A stretch of DNA of 64,000 bases from Limnomonas spitsbergensis (taxonomy: Eukaryota > Chlorophyta > Chlorophyceae > Chlamydomonadales), in the NCBI GenBank assembly GCA_037349105.1, contig JAYJMM010000038.1:2046001-2110000 (forward strand). The letters run 5' to 3'. The notes beneath the pieces were generated by a model, which saw only the letters and a program-made list of their open reading frames with translations, was not told where the DNA came from and ran no database searches. Positions 33,582 through 45,800 of this stretch are shown piece by piece (position 1 is the first letter of the stretch; every line of letters starts with the position of its first letter). A program made the position numbers and the translations under genes.

Positions 33582-34039
33582 CACGTCATGTTGCCGTTTA
33601 TTCACATTTGCTTTTATGTTGGCCTTGTCTCGGCCTTGTCATAATATTCTGTTGCTGGCATAATACGCAGCATGAATTCGAATTTGCACCAACCGATCTC
33701 TTCAGGTCCCAACCAACCCAACGACGAACCTGAGAGCTGGGAAAAAAAACCTGTCAAGAACGCCAGGTATGGAATTGCCAGGAATGAAAGGTACAGTCGA
33801 TGACACTCCGCGTCCCGGCAAAAAGCACGTTGCTTTCTTGCTAATGACAATAGTTTGGGCTGTGTTAAGGACTTCGCACTGCACATGATCTAGCGCGGGT
33901 CACGAAGCTGTCACCTACGAGAAGTTCGAAGTCGACCCGTTAGCCATTAGCTAACTTCGGGTTTCGGGTCCATGCCTATCACTGGTCTGGGCGCAGCTAG
34001 GGCGCGTTCGCTTTCATATCCCCATACCATAAGGATTCG
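33582..34039. other. Flank of Ser-rich gene, nothing recognised
   Basis: The Ser-rich frame stays open upstream of the chosen ATG to a GTG at 33605, so a further 5' exon is possible. No other feature is seen. Confidence 0.4.
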
Positions 34040-35330
34040 CCCCATCCTACACAATTCGCCATTACCGGTCGGTGCAAGCTGCAAGTGAATCACCGGTGCA
34101 GCTTTACCGGGCACCTCCAGCCCAACCAGGAGCCAGCATGGTGCCCGCAGCATGATACCTGCAGCAATGGTTTACCGCTGCTGCCCAGGTCTATACTCAG
34201 GTGCGTGCTGCAAGGGCATACCAAAGACCGGTCCTGGTGTGGTCCCAAGCAGCGTATGTGCGATAAATATTAAATACCGGTGCGTTTGTTACCGGTAACG
34301 TAGCCTCATGCCCAACCAGGAGATTGCATGATACCCACATAATGATGTCAGTGGTATTGAGCTGACGATGCAGCACATATCCATACTCTAACGCACGTTT
34401 TGGGGGCAACGGGCGGTAGGCCGGTCCATGTGTGGTCCCAATTAGCGCATGTGCAGCACTGTGCAGCTGTCAGCTACATGCTCATCCAAGAGCATGCATG
34501 ATAACCACAGCATGATATCAGTAGCATTGCGCTGTTGCTGTGGCACACGTCCATACTCAGATGCGCGCTGCGGGGGCAACCGGCTGTAGGCCGGTCCATG
34601 TGTGGTCCCAATCAGCACATGTGCAACACCGTTGCAGTTGTTAGCCTTGTGCCCAGCCAGGAGATTACATGACACCCACAGCATGATATCAGTAGCATTG
34701 CGCCATTGCAGCACATGTCCAATCTCAAATGCGCCCTGCGGGGGCAACCCGCTGTAGGCCGGTCCATGTGTGGTCCCAATCAGCACAGGTGCAACACCGG
34801 TGCAGCTGTTATAGCCTTGTGCCCAGCCAGGGCATTGCATGATACCCACATAACCACATCAGTAGCATTGCGCCGCCATTGAAGCACGTCCATTCTCAAA
34901 TGCGCGTTGCGGGGGGAACCGGCCGAAGGCCGGTCTAGGTGTGGTCCCAATCAGCACATGTGCAACACTGGTGCAGCTGTTAGCCTTGTGCCCAACCAGG
35001 GTATTGCATGATACCCATAAAAATATATTATGATATCAGTAGCGTTGCGGTGCCGTTGTAGTACAGGTCAGTTCTAAAAGGCGCTGCGGGGGCAAACAGC
35101 GGAAGGCCAGTCCATGCGGAAGGCCAGTCCATGCGGGGACAACCGGCTGTTGGCCGGTCCAAGTGTGGTCCCAATCAGTACTTGTGCAGTACGGGTGCAT
35201 TTGTTAGCCTTGTGCCCAGCCAGGGTATTGCATGATACCCACATAACCACATCAGTTGCATTGTGCCGCCATTGCAGCACATGTCCATTCTCAAAAGATT
35301 GCGTAATACTGGTACCTACATCATGATTTC
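34040..35330 (-). repeat. Satellite of about 165-220 bp, 6-7 copies
   Basis: Each unit carries GTGTGGTCCCAATCAGCAC, GTTAGCCTTGTGCCCAGCC, GCATGATACCCACA and GGCCGGTCCATG. GTGGTCCCA words near 34239, 34430, 34606, 34769, 34941 and 35164 give steps of about 165-220 bp. The first unit is most diverged. Open frames on either strand follow the repeat. Confidence 0.85.
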
Positions 35331-35481
35331 ATTAGCATTGATCCGCTTATGAGGCACATGCTTGTGAGGCATACTGAAATGCAGCAGCGGTACAGGTTGC
35401 GCTCAGCGCCCGCACTTCGGGTTCTTCATTTTACGTACCCTATGTCAGTTGGTTCGCTTTCTTTTTAGGCTTGGTGCCTAC

Positions 35482-36245
35482 CAGGCTGTGTTTCCATTGG
35501 CTGTTTTGACGTCGGGGTGGGCTGCCAGCTAGGCGCCAGCTGTGCCACCCCGACGAAAACGTTTCCATTGGACGTCGAAACACGACCGGATTTAGTACAG
35601 TCGACGGTTGGTTTCCCAGACTCTTCTGCCCAAACTTACCCAAATCCACTTCGGGTCCGAGACCCGAAGTGAGTTTGGGTGACATCCACCCCAAACGCCA
35701 GCTGGACAATACTTCGCAGCCTTGTTTTTTGAGCCCTGTGCTCATTCTCCTGTATTCATACCGCTGATAAACTCTGCTGGCTCGATGGAAGTCGACTGGC
35801 TGTCCCGGCACACGGAAGGCCACGTGACGATTTTCTACCCCGTCGTTGCGTTGCAGCATGCGCGACTGAACCGAAATAAAGCAATAGTATACGTAAGCAC
35901 CACTGGTTGCTTTGATCTACGTGTTCAAGCTACGTAGGTGCAGAAATTTGAAAAGAGTGTTGCCAGCTGCGCACAATGCCACTACGCATGGACTAGCCGA
36001 TATCGCGATTCGTTTTGCAGCAGCACAACAAACGCGACTTAACAACTACCAAGGAATGCTGCGACATTTCGAAAATCTTAGCCTGCGAGGTTCTTGAATG
36101 CGAATCGGCCACCCCGGACATGCAATGGAAACGAAGGCCGGATTTTTCTGTGGTGGTCTCCACCTCGGGCTTAAACCTTGGCGCGGACCGAACAAAACCG
36201 ACCTGCCCGACTGCTCACCTCAAACTCCAATGGAAACACAGCCTG
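35482..36245. mobile_element. 764-bp element with 19-bp perfect inverted ends (MITE-like)
   Basis: The left end CAGGCTGTGTTTCCATTGG (35482-35500) and its exact reverse complement (36227-36245) bound the element. Inside, further AATGGAAACG words and the inverted pair CGTCGGGGTGG/CCACCCCGACG (about 35509-35555) lie near the ends. No transposase is visible. I could not find a convincing target-site duplication, so the exact borders may differ by a few bases. Confidence 0.75.
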
Positions 36246-36290
36246 AGTGGATCTGCGGTTTGGCTTAGGATATCTGGCTGTAAGGGGGGG

Positions 36291-38653
36291 GGAACCACTT
36301 ATAAACCACTTTGAGAGGGGTGTTAAAAGGTTTGAGAAGTGCCAATACGACTTTTGATTTGTCGATACTGCGTGAATCATTTTCACCCCTTACGCGCTTC
36401 CTTTCATATCTTTGAGCCACTCTTAATGGGGTAGTATTGTTCTGTATTCGTGCCACCATGTCCGACGATGATCAAACCTTTGAATATTAAATAGGGCCGG
36501 ATCCCGAGCTAGTTACTGATAAGCGCATGTGTAGGAACACTGCTGTCGTGTCAGCGACGAGTGTCGCTTATAAACAATTTGCATCATCAACAGAGCTATC
36601 GATCAGATTACTGCCATGAACGAGAGAGCTGAAAACCCCGCCATATACTGTTATTAGTTGAATCAGCCACAAGGATGGAAACAACACTCTCAAGCCCAGC
36701 AATATCAGCCGGCTTGGCGTCCCCTGGGTTTTAGACGAGTTCAAGAGGAAGCACGCACCCGATAATCCTACATGAATTCGGCAACGTTTTCGAGGCTCTT
36801 CACCAGCGGCGTAGCAAGACGCTCTCAGAACGAATTGGGGCGCAGCCTGTGCTGACACTGAAATGCTCCATGCATGCAGCAGTCATGCTCCATGCATGCA
36901 GCAATCATGCTCAATGCATGCAGCAGTCATGCTCCATGCATGCAGCAATCATGCGCAATGCATGTAGCAGTCATGCTCCATGCATTCAACAATCATACTC
37001 ACAGTGTTCACTGTCATTCTTATATCACAGCAATGCATGATGATAAAGCTTCAACCTGAATTAGTGCCCAATTCCCATGCTTGTGCACAGGATGCCACTG
37101 TTGGCTACATCTACTCGAGAGCGTCACGAGAGGCTGATAAAGGAAATGCAGAGGAATACCCTATCCCTTCATCCTGGAAGGACATCATCCCACTGTCATT
37201 TTAGAGAGAATACCTGTCTGCCTTGAACCCTGAGAGGAAGCCATACTTCTGTGTGTTTAGCCTCTGTCAGCAACTCTGCTGAAGCTGCAACTCCACAAGC
37301 GTGGAATTTGTTTCTCTTCGTGATCAAAAAGTATCTCCCTAAGTCATTGATTCATGTTCCTCGTATCTCAAGGATTCATCATTTATATCTCTCATGAATC
37401 ATGACTTATTCCTGCAGGCACAAGGGGAGGGCTTAGAAGAGGAAGCATTTAATCTGCAAGTTGATCAAGCAGCCCCTGCCCTAGGTGCTTATCAGGAGCT
37501 TGCACCTGCTGACCGGGAGGGGGTGGCCAGGCAGCCAGCTGCTGCAGCTCAGAGGACTGGGCAACCTGAGCAGCTTGCACCTGCTGACTGGGAGGGGTTG
37601 GCCAGGCAGCCAGCTGCTGAAGCTCAGAGAACTGGGTGGACCTACTTTTGGCCTGATGTGCTTCGCCTAGGCCTCTCGGGTGGGCTTAATGCGTGGTCCA
37701 GACACCAAAACCAGTCCTGTTTTTTTTAATATTTTGATGCTGGAAATTGGGTCATGACACCTTGTGTGTGCTGTAGATTTAATTTCAGAGTATTTGGTGG
37801 ACAGACTTGGGGCTTATTGTGCCTGGCCTAGGCCTCTCAGGTGGGCTTCGAGCGTGGTCCGGACATCAAAATCTGGTGACTTATTCTATCATTTCGATGC
37901 TGGAAAATGGGTCATGATGCCTAGTTTGTGCTGGATATGTAATTTCAGGCTACCGTACTGTCATTCTCATTTGGTGTCATTTATGGTTTCACAAATTGAA
38001 ACCGCTGCTGACAATCGTATTTTAGCGTTCGCTAAGCCGAACCAACTCGTGACAATCGCAACAAATCGTATTTTTACGATAAAGGGGGGAAATAGGCGGT
38101 TCGCACCATTTGCAGCCTGAATTTGCTTGGCTTTGCAAATAGCGTGTCACCATTGCAATGGATTATATTGTACACAATTCCCTCGCCCGCAAGGGGCAGC
38201 ATGGTTACTCGGTAGGCGAGCATATGAAGAGATAATCCCTATTCTCACCGGCTCATCAGCAAGCGCAAAGGGAAAAGAGACTGGCAGCAGCAGCAGCAAA
38301 ATTAGAAGCAGAAGCATCTGCCACGCTCGCAGCCTCAGATGCGGTGCCATGGCAGCGTGGACCAGCGGGCCATAGGCACCAAGCCAGGGCTCAGCAGGAG
38401 CAAAAGCAGCATTATATCTGTTGTTTTTTTGCCTTATTTTCTGCTTCAGATGCTTAGATAAGACAATGCGTTGTTATGTTTGCTCGGGGAAGGAATACAG
38501 AACAATACTGACCCCTTTAAGAGTGGCTCAAAGGTATGAAAGGAAGCGCGTAAGGGGTGAAAATGATTAACGCAGTATCGACAATTTAAAAGTCGTCTAG
38601 GCACTTCTCAAACCTTTTAACACCCCTCTCAAAGTGGTTTATCAGTGGTTTTC
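36291..38653. mobile_element. 2.36-kb element with ~160-bp terminal inverted repeats
   Basis: The left arm 36291-36449 and right arm 38493-38653 are inverted copies at about 90-95% identity by eye. Shared words include AAACCACTTTGAGAGGGGTG, TTTTCACCCCTTACGCGC and GAGCCACTCTTAA. Inside are a 24-bp tandem repeat (36866-36990), a 90-bp direct repeat in a 111-codon open frame (37480-37640), a 145-bp direct repeat (37669-37950) and a Gln/Ala-rich coiled-coil-like frame (about 38244-38457). I see no transposase, so it looks non-autonomous. It begins 45 bp after the 764-bp element. Confidence 0.8.
36866..36990 (+). repeat. 24-bp tandem repeat around CATGCATGCAGCA
   Basis: TCATGCTCCATGCATGCAGC and close variants recur about five times, with alternating CAGT/CAAT. 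It lies inside the 2.36-kb inverted-repeat element. Confidence 0.9.
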
Positions 38654-41295
38654 CTAACTCCGTGCTCGGATGTGGTCGAGCTGTCAACTGACATCGAACC
38701 TCTGTTCGAAATGAGGGATTGTGAATTCGCTACCTTCCTGGTGGAATCGTTCACATGCCAATATTTATTTTCGTACGCACCGAGTAACCTTTGGCACGTC
38801 ACCAGGCTGCCACCAATCCACACGTGCTCGGCTCTTTGTCGATGGGGTGGAGGTGGCCGCATGAGTTTTGATCTAATTTGTCAGGTTAAGGGGGAGATTT
38901 GCGGGAGATTTGACTAACAGTCCTTGATGGGAAGACTGTCCCCTTGATTATCACAATTCCTTTCTCTGGTCTCCATATGTTTGTATCATTGTTTCTAGAT
39001 GACTTATGCAACATTGAAATCGCTCACTTACAGAAGTTTCACACCCGGTACTCATCTCAATGATTATACAACACAGTTCACACTTTTTTTAAATTTTACT
39101 CACTTAAGTTACTCATCACATAGTGCCTCACCCATTTCACAATTTTTGAAAAAATACTTAAACTAATTGAAGTGTCGCTCACGCATCACACAGTTTTTAC
39201 ACAGACTTCTACAATTTCACTTAGATCTTCTTCTTTCCTTCTTAATTTTCCTAGGAGGCGTCCAACCGAACTCTTTTGCACCCACGTCATGTTCTATGGC
39301 TGGGGCTAATCTTCTGCACTATGGGGTTCATTCCCACGCTACTGCTCAGTGGTTGTGTGTTGGTTGCTTGCCCAGGGGGGTCACTGGTTTTCGCTCGCTG
39401 TCCTAGCATATTTAGTGCCTGTACCGGTTTACGGGCACAAGTCCCATGCATCAAATGTGATGCCCCGTTGGACTGTAAAAACATCACAAACTTCACTGGG
39501 GCACTGGCCCCAGGGCCGGTGTGGACAGAAGTACCGGACCTCCACTGGCCAACGGACTGTGTACCACCGGTGCTGTGATATCGGGGCGGCGTCTTGGTTG
39601 CCGGATTGTGTTGTGTACCTGAACTGTAGCTGAAGCTTAAGGACTATCGAAGGAATAAACTTGTTCCGCCATGTCCCATACAGCACCTGCGTGGGGCATG
39701 GCTGAACCAGTACCAGCGCTAGCCGCCAGGGGAACCTAGTCCACCATCACAGTTGTAGTGCAAAGGCTGCCGTTTCAAGCAATCACTCCCATTAATGGTA
39801 TGATACTCCCATTCTCTGGTAGAATAGCCGACAGCCAACAACATTATACCAGGCAGGCTCAATTTTTTCATTACATATGGCTTCTTCGGGCACCCTGGCT
39901 TGCTCCTGGAAAGTTTTGATAACCATGCTAACTATCACGGTATAATGCAGTATACGTGCCAAAACCGTAGGTACCGCTGACGCACCCCCGTAGACTCCGC
40001 AGCTTCCCTGCGGAGCCCCCTTTTTAGGGTTAGACGCCCAGCTTCCCACTTTCGGGAAGATCGGAGGCCAGGATTTCCCGTACCTTAGTAATAAGGGCTT
40101 GCCGGGACATTGTACCCCGGCTTGCCCATTGTCACTTACTTCGTTCCTTTTAAGTGGACAGGCCTCTAATTGTAATCAGCACCGGCTATCATCCCAAGAT
40201 ACACCCTGTGAATACCAAAAACGCCAGTACCACGAAGGCACGAAGACGATCAAGCCTAGTTCAGCCTCAGAGCCGACATAGCAACCTAGTAATCCTCAGC
40301 TAGATGCCCAGCCCGACCTAGGACACCGCCCGCAGTCTACGGCTACGACATCCCCCGCTTCACGCGGTAAGTGACTCAGCGACCCGACAGATCAGCTATC
40401 TGAAGGGCCAGCAGTTTAGCTTTACAAGTGACCAGCTCCGTGTCTGTCATCTAGAAGTTCCAGCCACAGCTTAACGCGCTGCGCATCCGCGGCCAGTGTG
40501 TAAAGTAGGGGCGGTACCCACAGCTAGGGGCTCCCGGGTAGGCCAGCCTTCCCTCCTATATGGTACGCTGTACCTAGTTACCCCTTTACAGCCCTTGTAC
40601 CTCCGCAGTGTAGTACAAGGTGCACGTGTGTACAGATGTTGAACCATAGTTGTGAGTAGTTTGAGCCACTCTAAGGCAGTACTGACAGCTTCCACCATTT
40701 TGGCACGGTTACTACTTTATGGTGCGACATAACTGTCCTACCGTATTCAGTACAGCAAATTTGATGGAGGGCAGTTTACATTTTTGAATGGACTACCACA
40801 GTTTTTTTTTAAACTCTGATGCATAACTCCCTCATGAGATCACGATGCCTGATCATGGCATGCAAACTAGACATCCAATCGATCCCGATTCATGCCACCG
40901 GCGGTCATCAATGCGTGCAACGCCTTGGGGTCCATCCCAAGGGGTTCCACGGGCTTCACCAGAGATCCAGTCTGGGCCACACGCATCTAAAGGCCACCCT
41001 CACGGGTCTGCGCGCCGCTCGCAAATTTACCCTGCTGCCCAACAGACACCGTTGCCCAGACCGCCATGCAAGCCCTGAAGGGTCTGGCCCAACATCAGCA
41101 GCCTGACCAGAGGCAGGGTTCCTCATTACATCCCAGCAGCAGCGTGAGTCGCAGCAGCAGAAGGAGGCCACTCCCTCTAAAACACAGCAGCGGCAGCAGC
41201 GAGAGCAGTAGCAAAAGCTCTACTTGAAGTGTATCAGGGGCAGCAGCAGCAGCAGCTATACTTGAAGAGTAGAGGGAGTAGCAGCAATAGCTGCT
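38654..41295. other. Intergenic, repeat fragments only
   Basis: At 39384-39496 lies the partner of the 9.45 kb coding-like repeat, followed by a family-B-like end (about 39500-39640, GAACTGTAGCTGAAGC). A hairpin CTCCGCAG...CTGCGGAG followed by CCCCCTTTTT lies at 39995-40025. At 41140-41290 CAG/AGC trinucleotide runs approach the 3' end of the 87-aa gene. No exon was recognised. Confidence 0.5.
39384..39496 (+). repeat. Dispersed coding-like repeat, partner of 9.45 kb
   Basis: In one frame it reads FSLAVLAYLV..VPVYGHKSHA like its partner; on the other strand both copies read VQRGIT.DAWDLC and then stop at the same TAA. This looks like the end of a mobile-element ORF. Confidence 0.65.
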
Positions 41296-42686
41296 CTACT
41301 TGAAGTGCACGACGTCATGCCCGTTCTGGGCGATGGGCATCCAGTAAGCTTTGGGGTGGTCGATGCGCACCCAACCTGGGTTTGCCTTAGACACCCAACC
41401 CTGTGACACCAGGTGGGAAGCAGGTTGCAGGGAGGGGGGAACACGTATTCAGGAAAGAACTTTAAAATTTGAATGGATACAAACAGCTCTGTGTTGTGAA
41501 AGGGGCATACTGGGCATACAATGAGACTAATCTCATGCATAGTGGGGGAGCTGTAAGCCCAGCCTGATGTTGCAAAGGCTTAAGCAACCTCCGACATGGG
41601 ATTTATTTTATTGAGGACCCCCACCTGCCCAGGAGGTTGATATTGATATCCTGTTGCTAGTGAGATGGCCTACGACTAGGGACCCCTCGTGCTGCAGTCG
41701 GCTTATGTATAGAAAACAGAAAGACAATACATGTCATATGCCATGTCAAATGTGTAAAGGGCACCATCTGGCTCATTACTGTCGCAATATCCTTATCATA
41801 ATCTCAAGATGCGTCACACTGACTAATCTACCCATGTAGCATCGTACATCTATGCAAAACTGTACAGCCTTGTGCTCTTAATGTTACACTTTGGTACTTT
41901 GTCAGGGACCTGACCAATCCAAGTGGCCTTGTCCTATTGAGGGTGGCGCAACAGTTTGGGCACCTAGTGCACATGCTCTCATGTCATGCATGTAGAGTAG
42001 ATAAAGCGCTCTGAACTGCATGTGCTGCTGGAGGAATCTGCCTGTCAATATATGAATAAACACACTGCACAGTCCACAAATGTACATCTGTAAAACATCT
42101 CAGAAACTGCAAGGAACACTGAAGGTGGTAGTAGAAGGCGAGGTGGTCGTGGAAGGCGAGATGGCTATGCTGATAGCTGGGAGACAGGGAGCCACCCCAC
42201 CTGCAGAGCTGCCCCGTTCCTTGGCCAGTCAGGAGTGTTGCCAGCCGATGCGCTCATCTCCGGCTTTGTCCTCCAGAACATGCTGCGAGGATTAGGCAGG
42301 CTAGGTTGATCACGGAGCATGCAAGCAAGGCGACTGACTGCATGAATCAATAAGTCGGTTTGACCTCTCCTTGTATGTATACATGTATGATGAGCATGGG
42401 ATGCAGCCAGGTGCTGTCCTGTCGGACAGTCCATGTGGCCATATGTCTTGCCATGCCTAGCTAGCAGAGAGAGGCCCTAGCTGAGCTGAAGAAGTCTTGT
42501 ATCAGGCACTGCTGCGGCAACGCCATAATCCTCTCAAGCCCAATCAAAAGCACGCTCGAAGGCGCATGATGATGTGCGATCGTGGAGCAAGCCTGAAGCA
42601 CGCACGCACCCTGTGCAGCCTCCCTTGCTGGCATCAAGGACCATGGAGACCTTCTCCTCAGGCTTGAATTCTTCTTCCGTAGCCAT
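41296..42686 (-). CDS. Small Trp-rich protein, 87 aa, function unknown
   Basis: Three minus-strand exons: 42610-42686, 42201-42282, 41296-41400 (TAG), 264 nt with phases closing exactly. Sequence features in order: an acidic N-terminus (MATEEEFKPEEKVSMVLDAS), GMFWRTKPEM, PDWPRNGAAL, then GWVSKANPGWVRIDHPKAYW and MPIAQNGHDVVHFK. The pattern of short strands with spaced Trp and Gly, ending in W.PI.QNG, resembles a small SH3-like beta-barrel, but no named family is recognised. The first donor is GTGCGT and the acceptors are CGCAG and CACAG. It is head to head with SERINC across 173 bp. CAG/AGC runs lie just past its stop. Confidence 0.8.
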
Positions 42687-42859
42687 ATCGTATGGTTGAT
42701 GAGTATCTAGGATCGTAAATGGCCTCTTGATTCCGTTTCCACCATAACGTGGTATATGTCGTATAGCTGATTAGTAGCCGAGCCCCTTAGCGTTCCAGAC
42801 AAGGATGGCAAATCTATCGCTTGCTCAGTTGTTAGGGTCGCCCCTTACACATTCTCAAC
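42687..42859. promoter_or_regulatory. Shared divergent promoter, 87-aa gene and SERINC
   Basis: 173 bp separate the two start codons if the SERINC ATG at 42860 is right. No TATA box is evident. ATG GCA at 42805 is an alternative upstream start on the plus strand, but it reaches a TAG within ten codons in the SERINC frame. Confidence 0.5.
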
Positions 42860-45800
42860 ATGTTTATTCCAGTTGCTGGATACCTGGGCAGCTGTGCTGC
42901 CTCGATGGCAGGCTACTTCGCTTGTCAGGGCTGTATGTGCATTTCGAGGGAGGTCCTGACGCAGTCCGCCCGTGTTGCCTGGTCCGCTTTATTCTTCGTT
43001 GCCATGACCACTGCGTGGATTCTACGCGACTTCGCGAAGCCGTTGCTCGAGAAGATACCCTGTGAGCCCCCCACATTCCACACTGTTTATCGCTGCTGCA
43101 GTAGCCGTGTTGCTGGAGCGAGAGCGGACTGCGGACTCTGTATGTGCTGATGCTGCTACTGGGCGTTCGACGTCTCGCAGGGATTGTCCGGGATGCGACA
43201 GGAGAGCTGGACGACAAGTGGTTCGGGCAGCAAGCCGTCTACCGCGTCAGCATGGGTTCCTTCGTGAGTGAAACACCTAATTATTAATTCTCACTCCCCA
43301 TGCTGCTCGCAGAATACGTGCACAATGGGGATGTGTACACCCCTCAAGGTTTACTTTCAAACATCCCCCTCCTTGTGCCCTCCCGTTACCCCTGCAGATG
43401 TTCTTCATCACCATGTCCGCCATAATGGTTGGTGTCAAGTACCGCAGCGACAGTCGGGATAAGATCCTGCACCACGGCAATTGGCTGCTTAAGCTGGCCA
43501 TCTGGCTGGCCTTCACCGCCTTGCCCTTCCTGTTCCCAAACAACGTTGTTGAGGCCTATGGTAAGGCCTTCCCATCACCATCCCTGCTTGGCCGGCCCTG
43601 CGCATGGCACATTACGAGCCCCGCCTGGCACATGCATGTGCATGCATGGGAAACTGCGCATGGCCTGAATGTAGCTGATTTTTCACCCGGGCCGTGAATC
43701 TTCCGCCTGGTCTGCCAAGCCCCAGTTGTTGGCCCACGACAGTGGACTGCGGCTGCCAGTATGCCACCAAGTTCCGTCGCAGCTCCTGAACTTTCCGATC
43801 TTGCTTGGCCACATACGCGTAAATGCTCTAAATTTTCCTAGCCGTCCCCTTCCCTCCCCCAATGCGACTTGCATGGCTGCCTCCCCTCTCCCTCCCAAGC
43901 ACCATTGTCCCCTCTGCCTGCATTAGAACCTCATACCTCCCCCCCTGTCCCTGCTTGCTCACAGCTTGGATGGCTCGCATTGGGTCCGGCTTCTTCCTCG
44001 TCATCCAGATGGTCATCCTGCTGGACTTTGTGCAGTCATGGAACGACTCGTGAGTGCTGTATTCCTGTGTGCACAGCAGTGTCACTCGTACTACGGTACT
44101 GTATAGCTGTGTGTACTGCAGTGCCTGGTGCTCTGCCCAAATGCCTAGCAGTGTGAAGTAGTGTGAACTGTGAACTGAAGTGCCTGGTGTGCTGCCGTAC
44201 TTCTGAGCTGTTTGACAGGATTGCGTGGTGTGCTGACAGCCTGCTGCGAACAATATGGTTTATTCTTTGATGCCCTGCCGCGTACTTCAGTACCCCATGT
44301 CCTGCCATGTGAACAGTGTGCAGAACTATACTCCTTGTCTCACGAAACACACCCATTCGCTTCTAGATGCCATTGAGCGGCTTCTATCAGGCTTAGTCAT
44401 TGGACGTTCTCCCGACGAAAAAACTTGCATGGACATAATCAACCCTCTTCAGGTGGATTTGCTGCTGGGCTGCGTCTGGACAGGGCCCGCCGTATCTGGT
44501 GCCCCTCCTCTTCCATCCGTCCCGCAGTTCTCCGAATGCATTGTCAGCCCATCACTGCATCTGCCCCTGATGCACTTCATCACTGGAGTGGATGTTGGCC
44601 GTGTGTAGATTTTTGGTTCACCTTGATGTCCCAAAGTGGCGCAACCACTAAGGTCCAGCCACCTTGGTCAACCACCTACCCTGACCACCTGCCTCAAACA
44701 CCTGGACCAACCACCTGCCCCAGCCTCCTGCCGCAACCACCTAGGCCAACCACCTGCCCCAACCACTTGCCTCAAGCACCTGGACCAATTACCTGCCTAA
44801 ACCACGAGCCCCAACCACCTAGGCCAACCACCTTCCGCAAACACCTGCCGCAAACTCCTAGGCCAACCACCTGCCCCAACTAGCCTCAAACACCTAGGCC
44901 AACCAACAGCCTCAACCACGAGCCTTAACCATCTGCCGTAAACTCCTGCCGCAACTAGCCTCAAACACTTAACCCAACCACAGCCCCAACCACGTGCCCT
45001 CACCACCTGCCCTATCCACCTGCCCCAACCACCTGCCCTGCTGCTCCTCCCCCCCGCCGCCTCAGGTGGGTGTCTGCCGGAGAGGAAGATGAGACCTGGT
45101 TCTACGCGCTGCTGGGCACAACTGTAGCCGCGTATGCCGGATCCCTCACTCTGGCAGGTGAGGGTGGCCCAAAGACCTGAAACAAACCAGATTATGAGAT
45201 GGCCTAGATGACATGACCCAAGCGGGATGGAGCAAGCCGATGTAGGTTAGGCCAGTGGTAGCGGGATGTAGCAGGCTGAATGTTAGGTCATGGCAGTGGC
45301 AGCGACTGGTGTCCAGGGTGAAGGTCCGCCGTCTGGTATGAGACGGAGGCTGAGTGTTGGAAACAGCCGGAAGTTTGGGAGATGAACAATGTCGGCTGTT
45401 GCCCTTGACGACACACCGGGGTGTGTGAAGGACCCCTTTTCCGGTTTGTGTGGAGGACCTCTTTTCCGGGGTGTGTGGAGGACCTCTTTTCCGGGGTGTA
45501 TGAAGGACCTCTTTTCCGGGGTATGTGGAGGACCTCTTTTCCGGGGTGTGTGAAGGACCCCTTTTTCGGGTTGTGTGGAGGACCTCTTTTCCGGGGTGTT
45601 TGGAGGACCCCTTTTCCGGGGTGTTTGGAGGACCTCTTTTCCGGGGTGTGTGGAGGACCTCTTTTCCGGGGTGTGTGAAGGGCCTCTTTTCCGGGTTGTG
45701 AGGAGGACCTCTTTTCCGGGGTGTTTGGAGGACCCCTTTTCCGGGGTGTGTTGAGGACCTCTTTTCCGGGGTGTTTGGAGGACCTCTTTTCTGGGGTGTG

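Noticed and set aside
34442..34849. 135-codon minus-strand frame (LIGTTHGPAYSGLPPQ repeats)
   Set aside because: It follows the 165-220 bp satellite unit and is interrupted in other units.
39960..40120. Hairpins with a T run resembling a bacterial or Pol III terminator
   Set aside because: No gene ends here and no Pol III promoter elements are visible; left as a note only.
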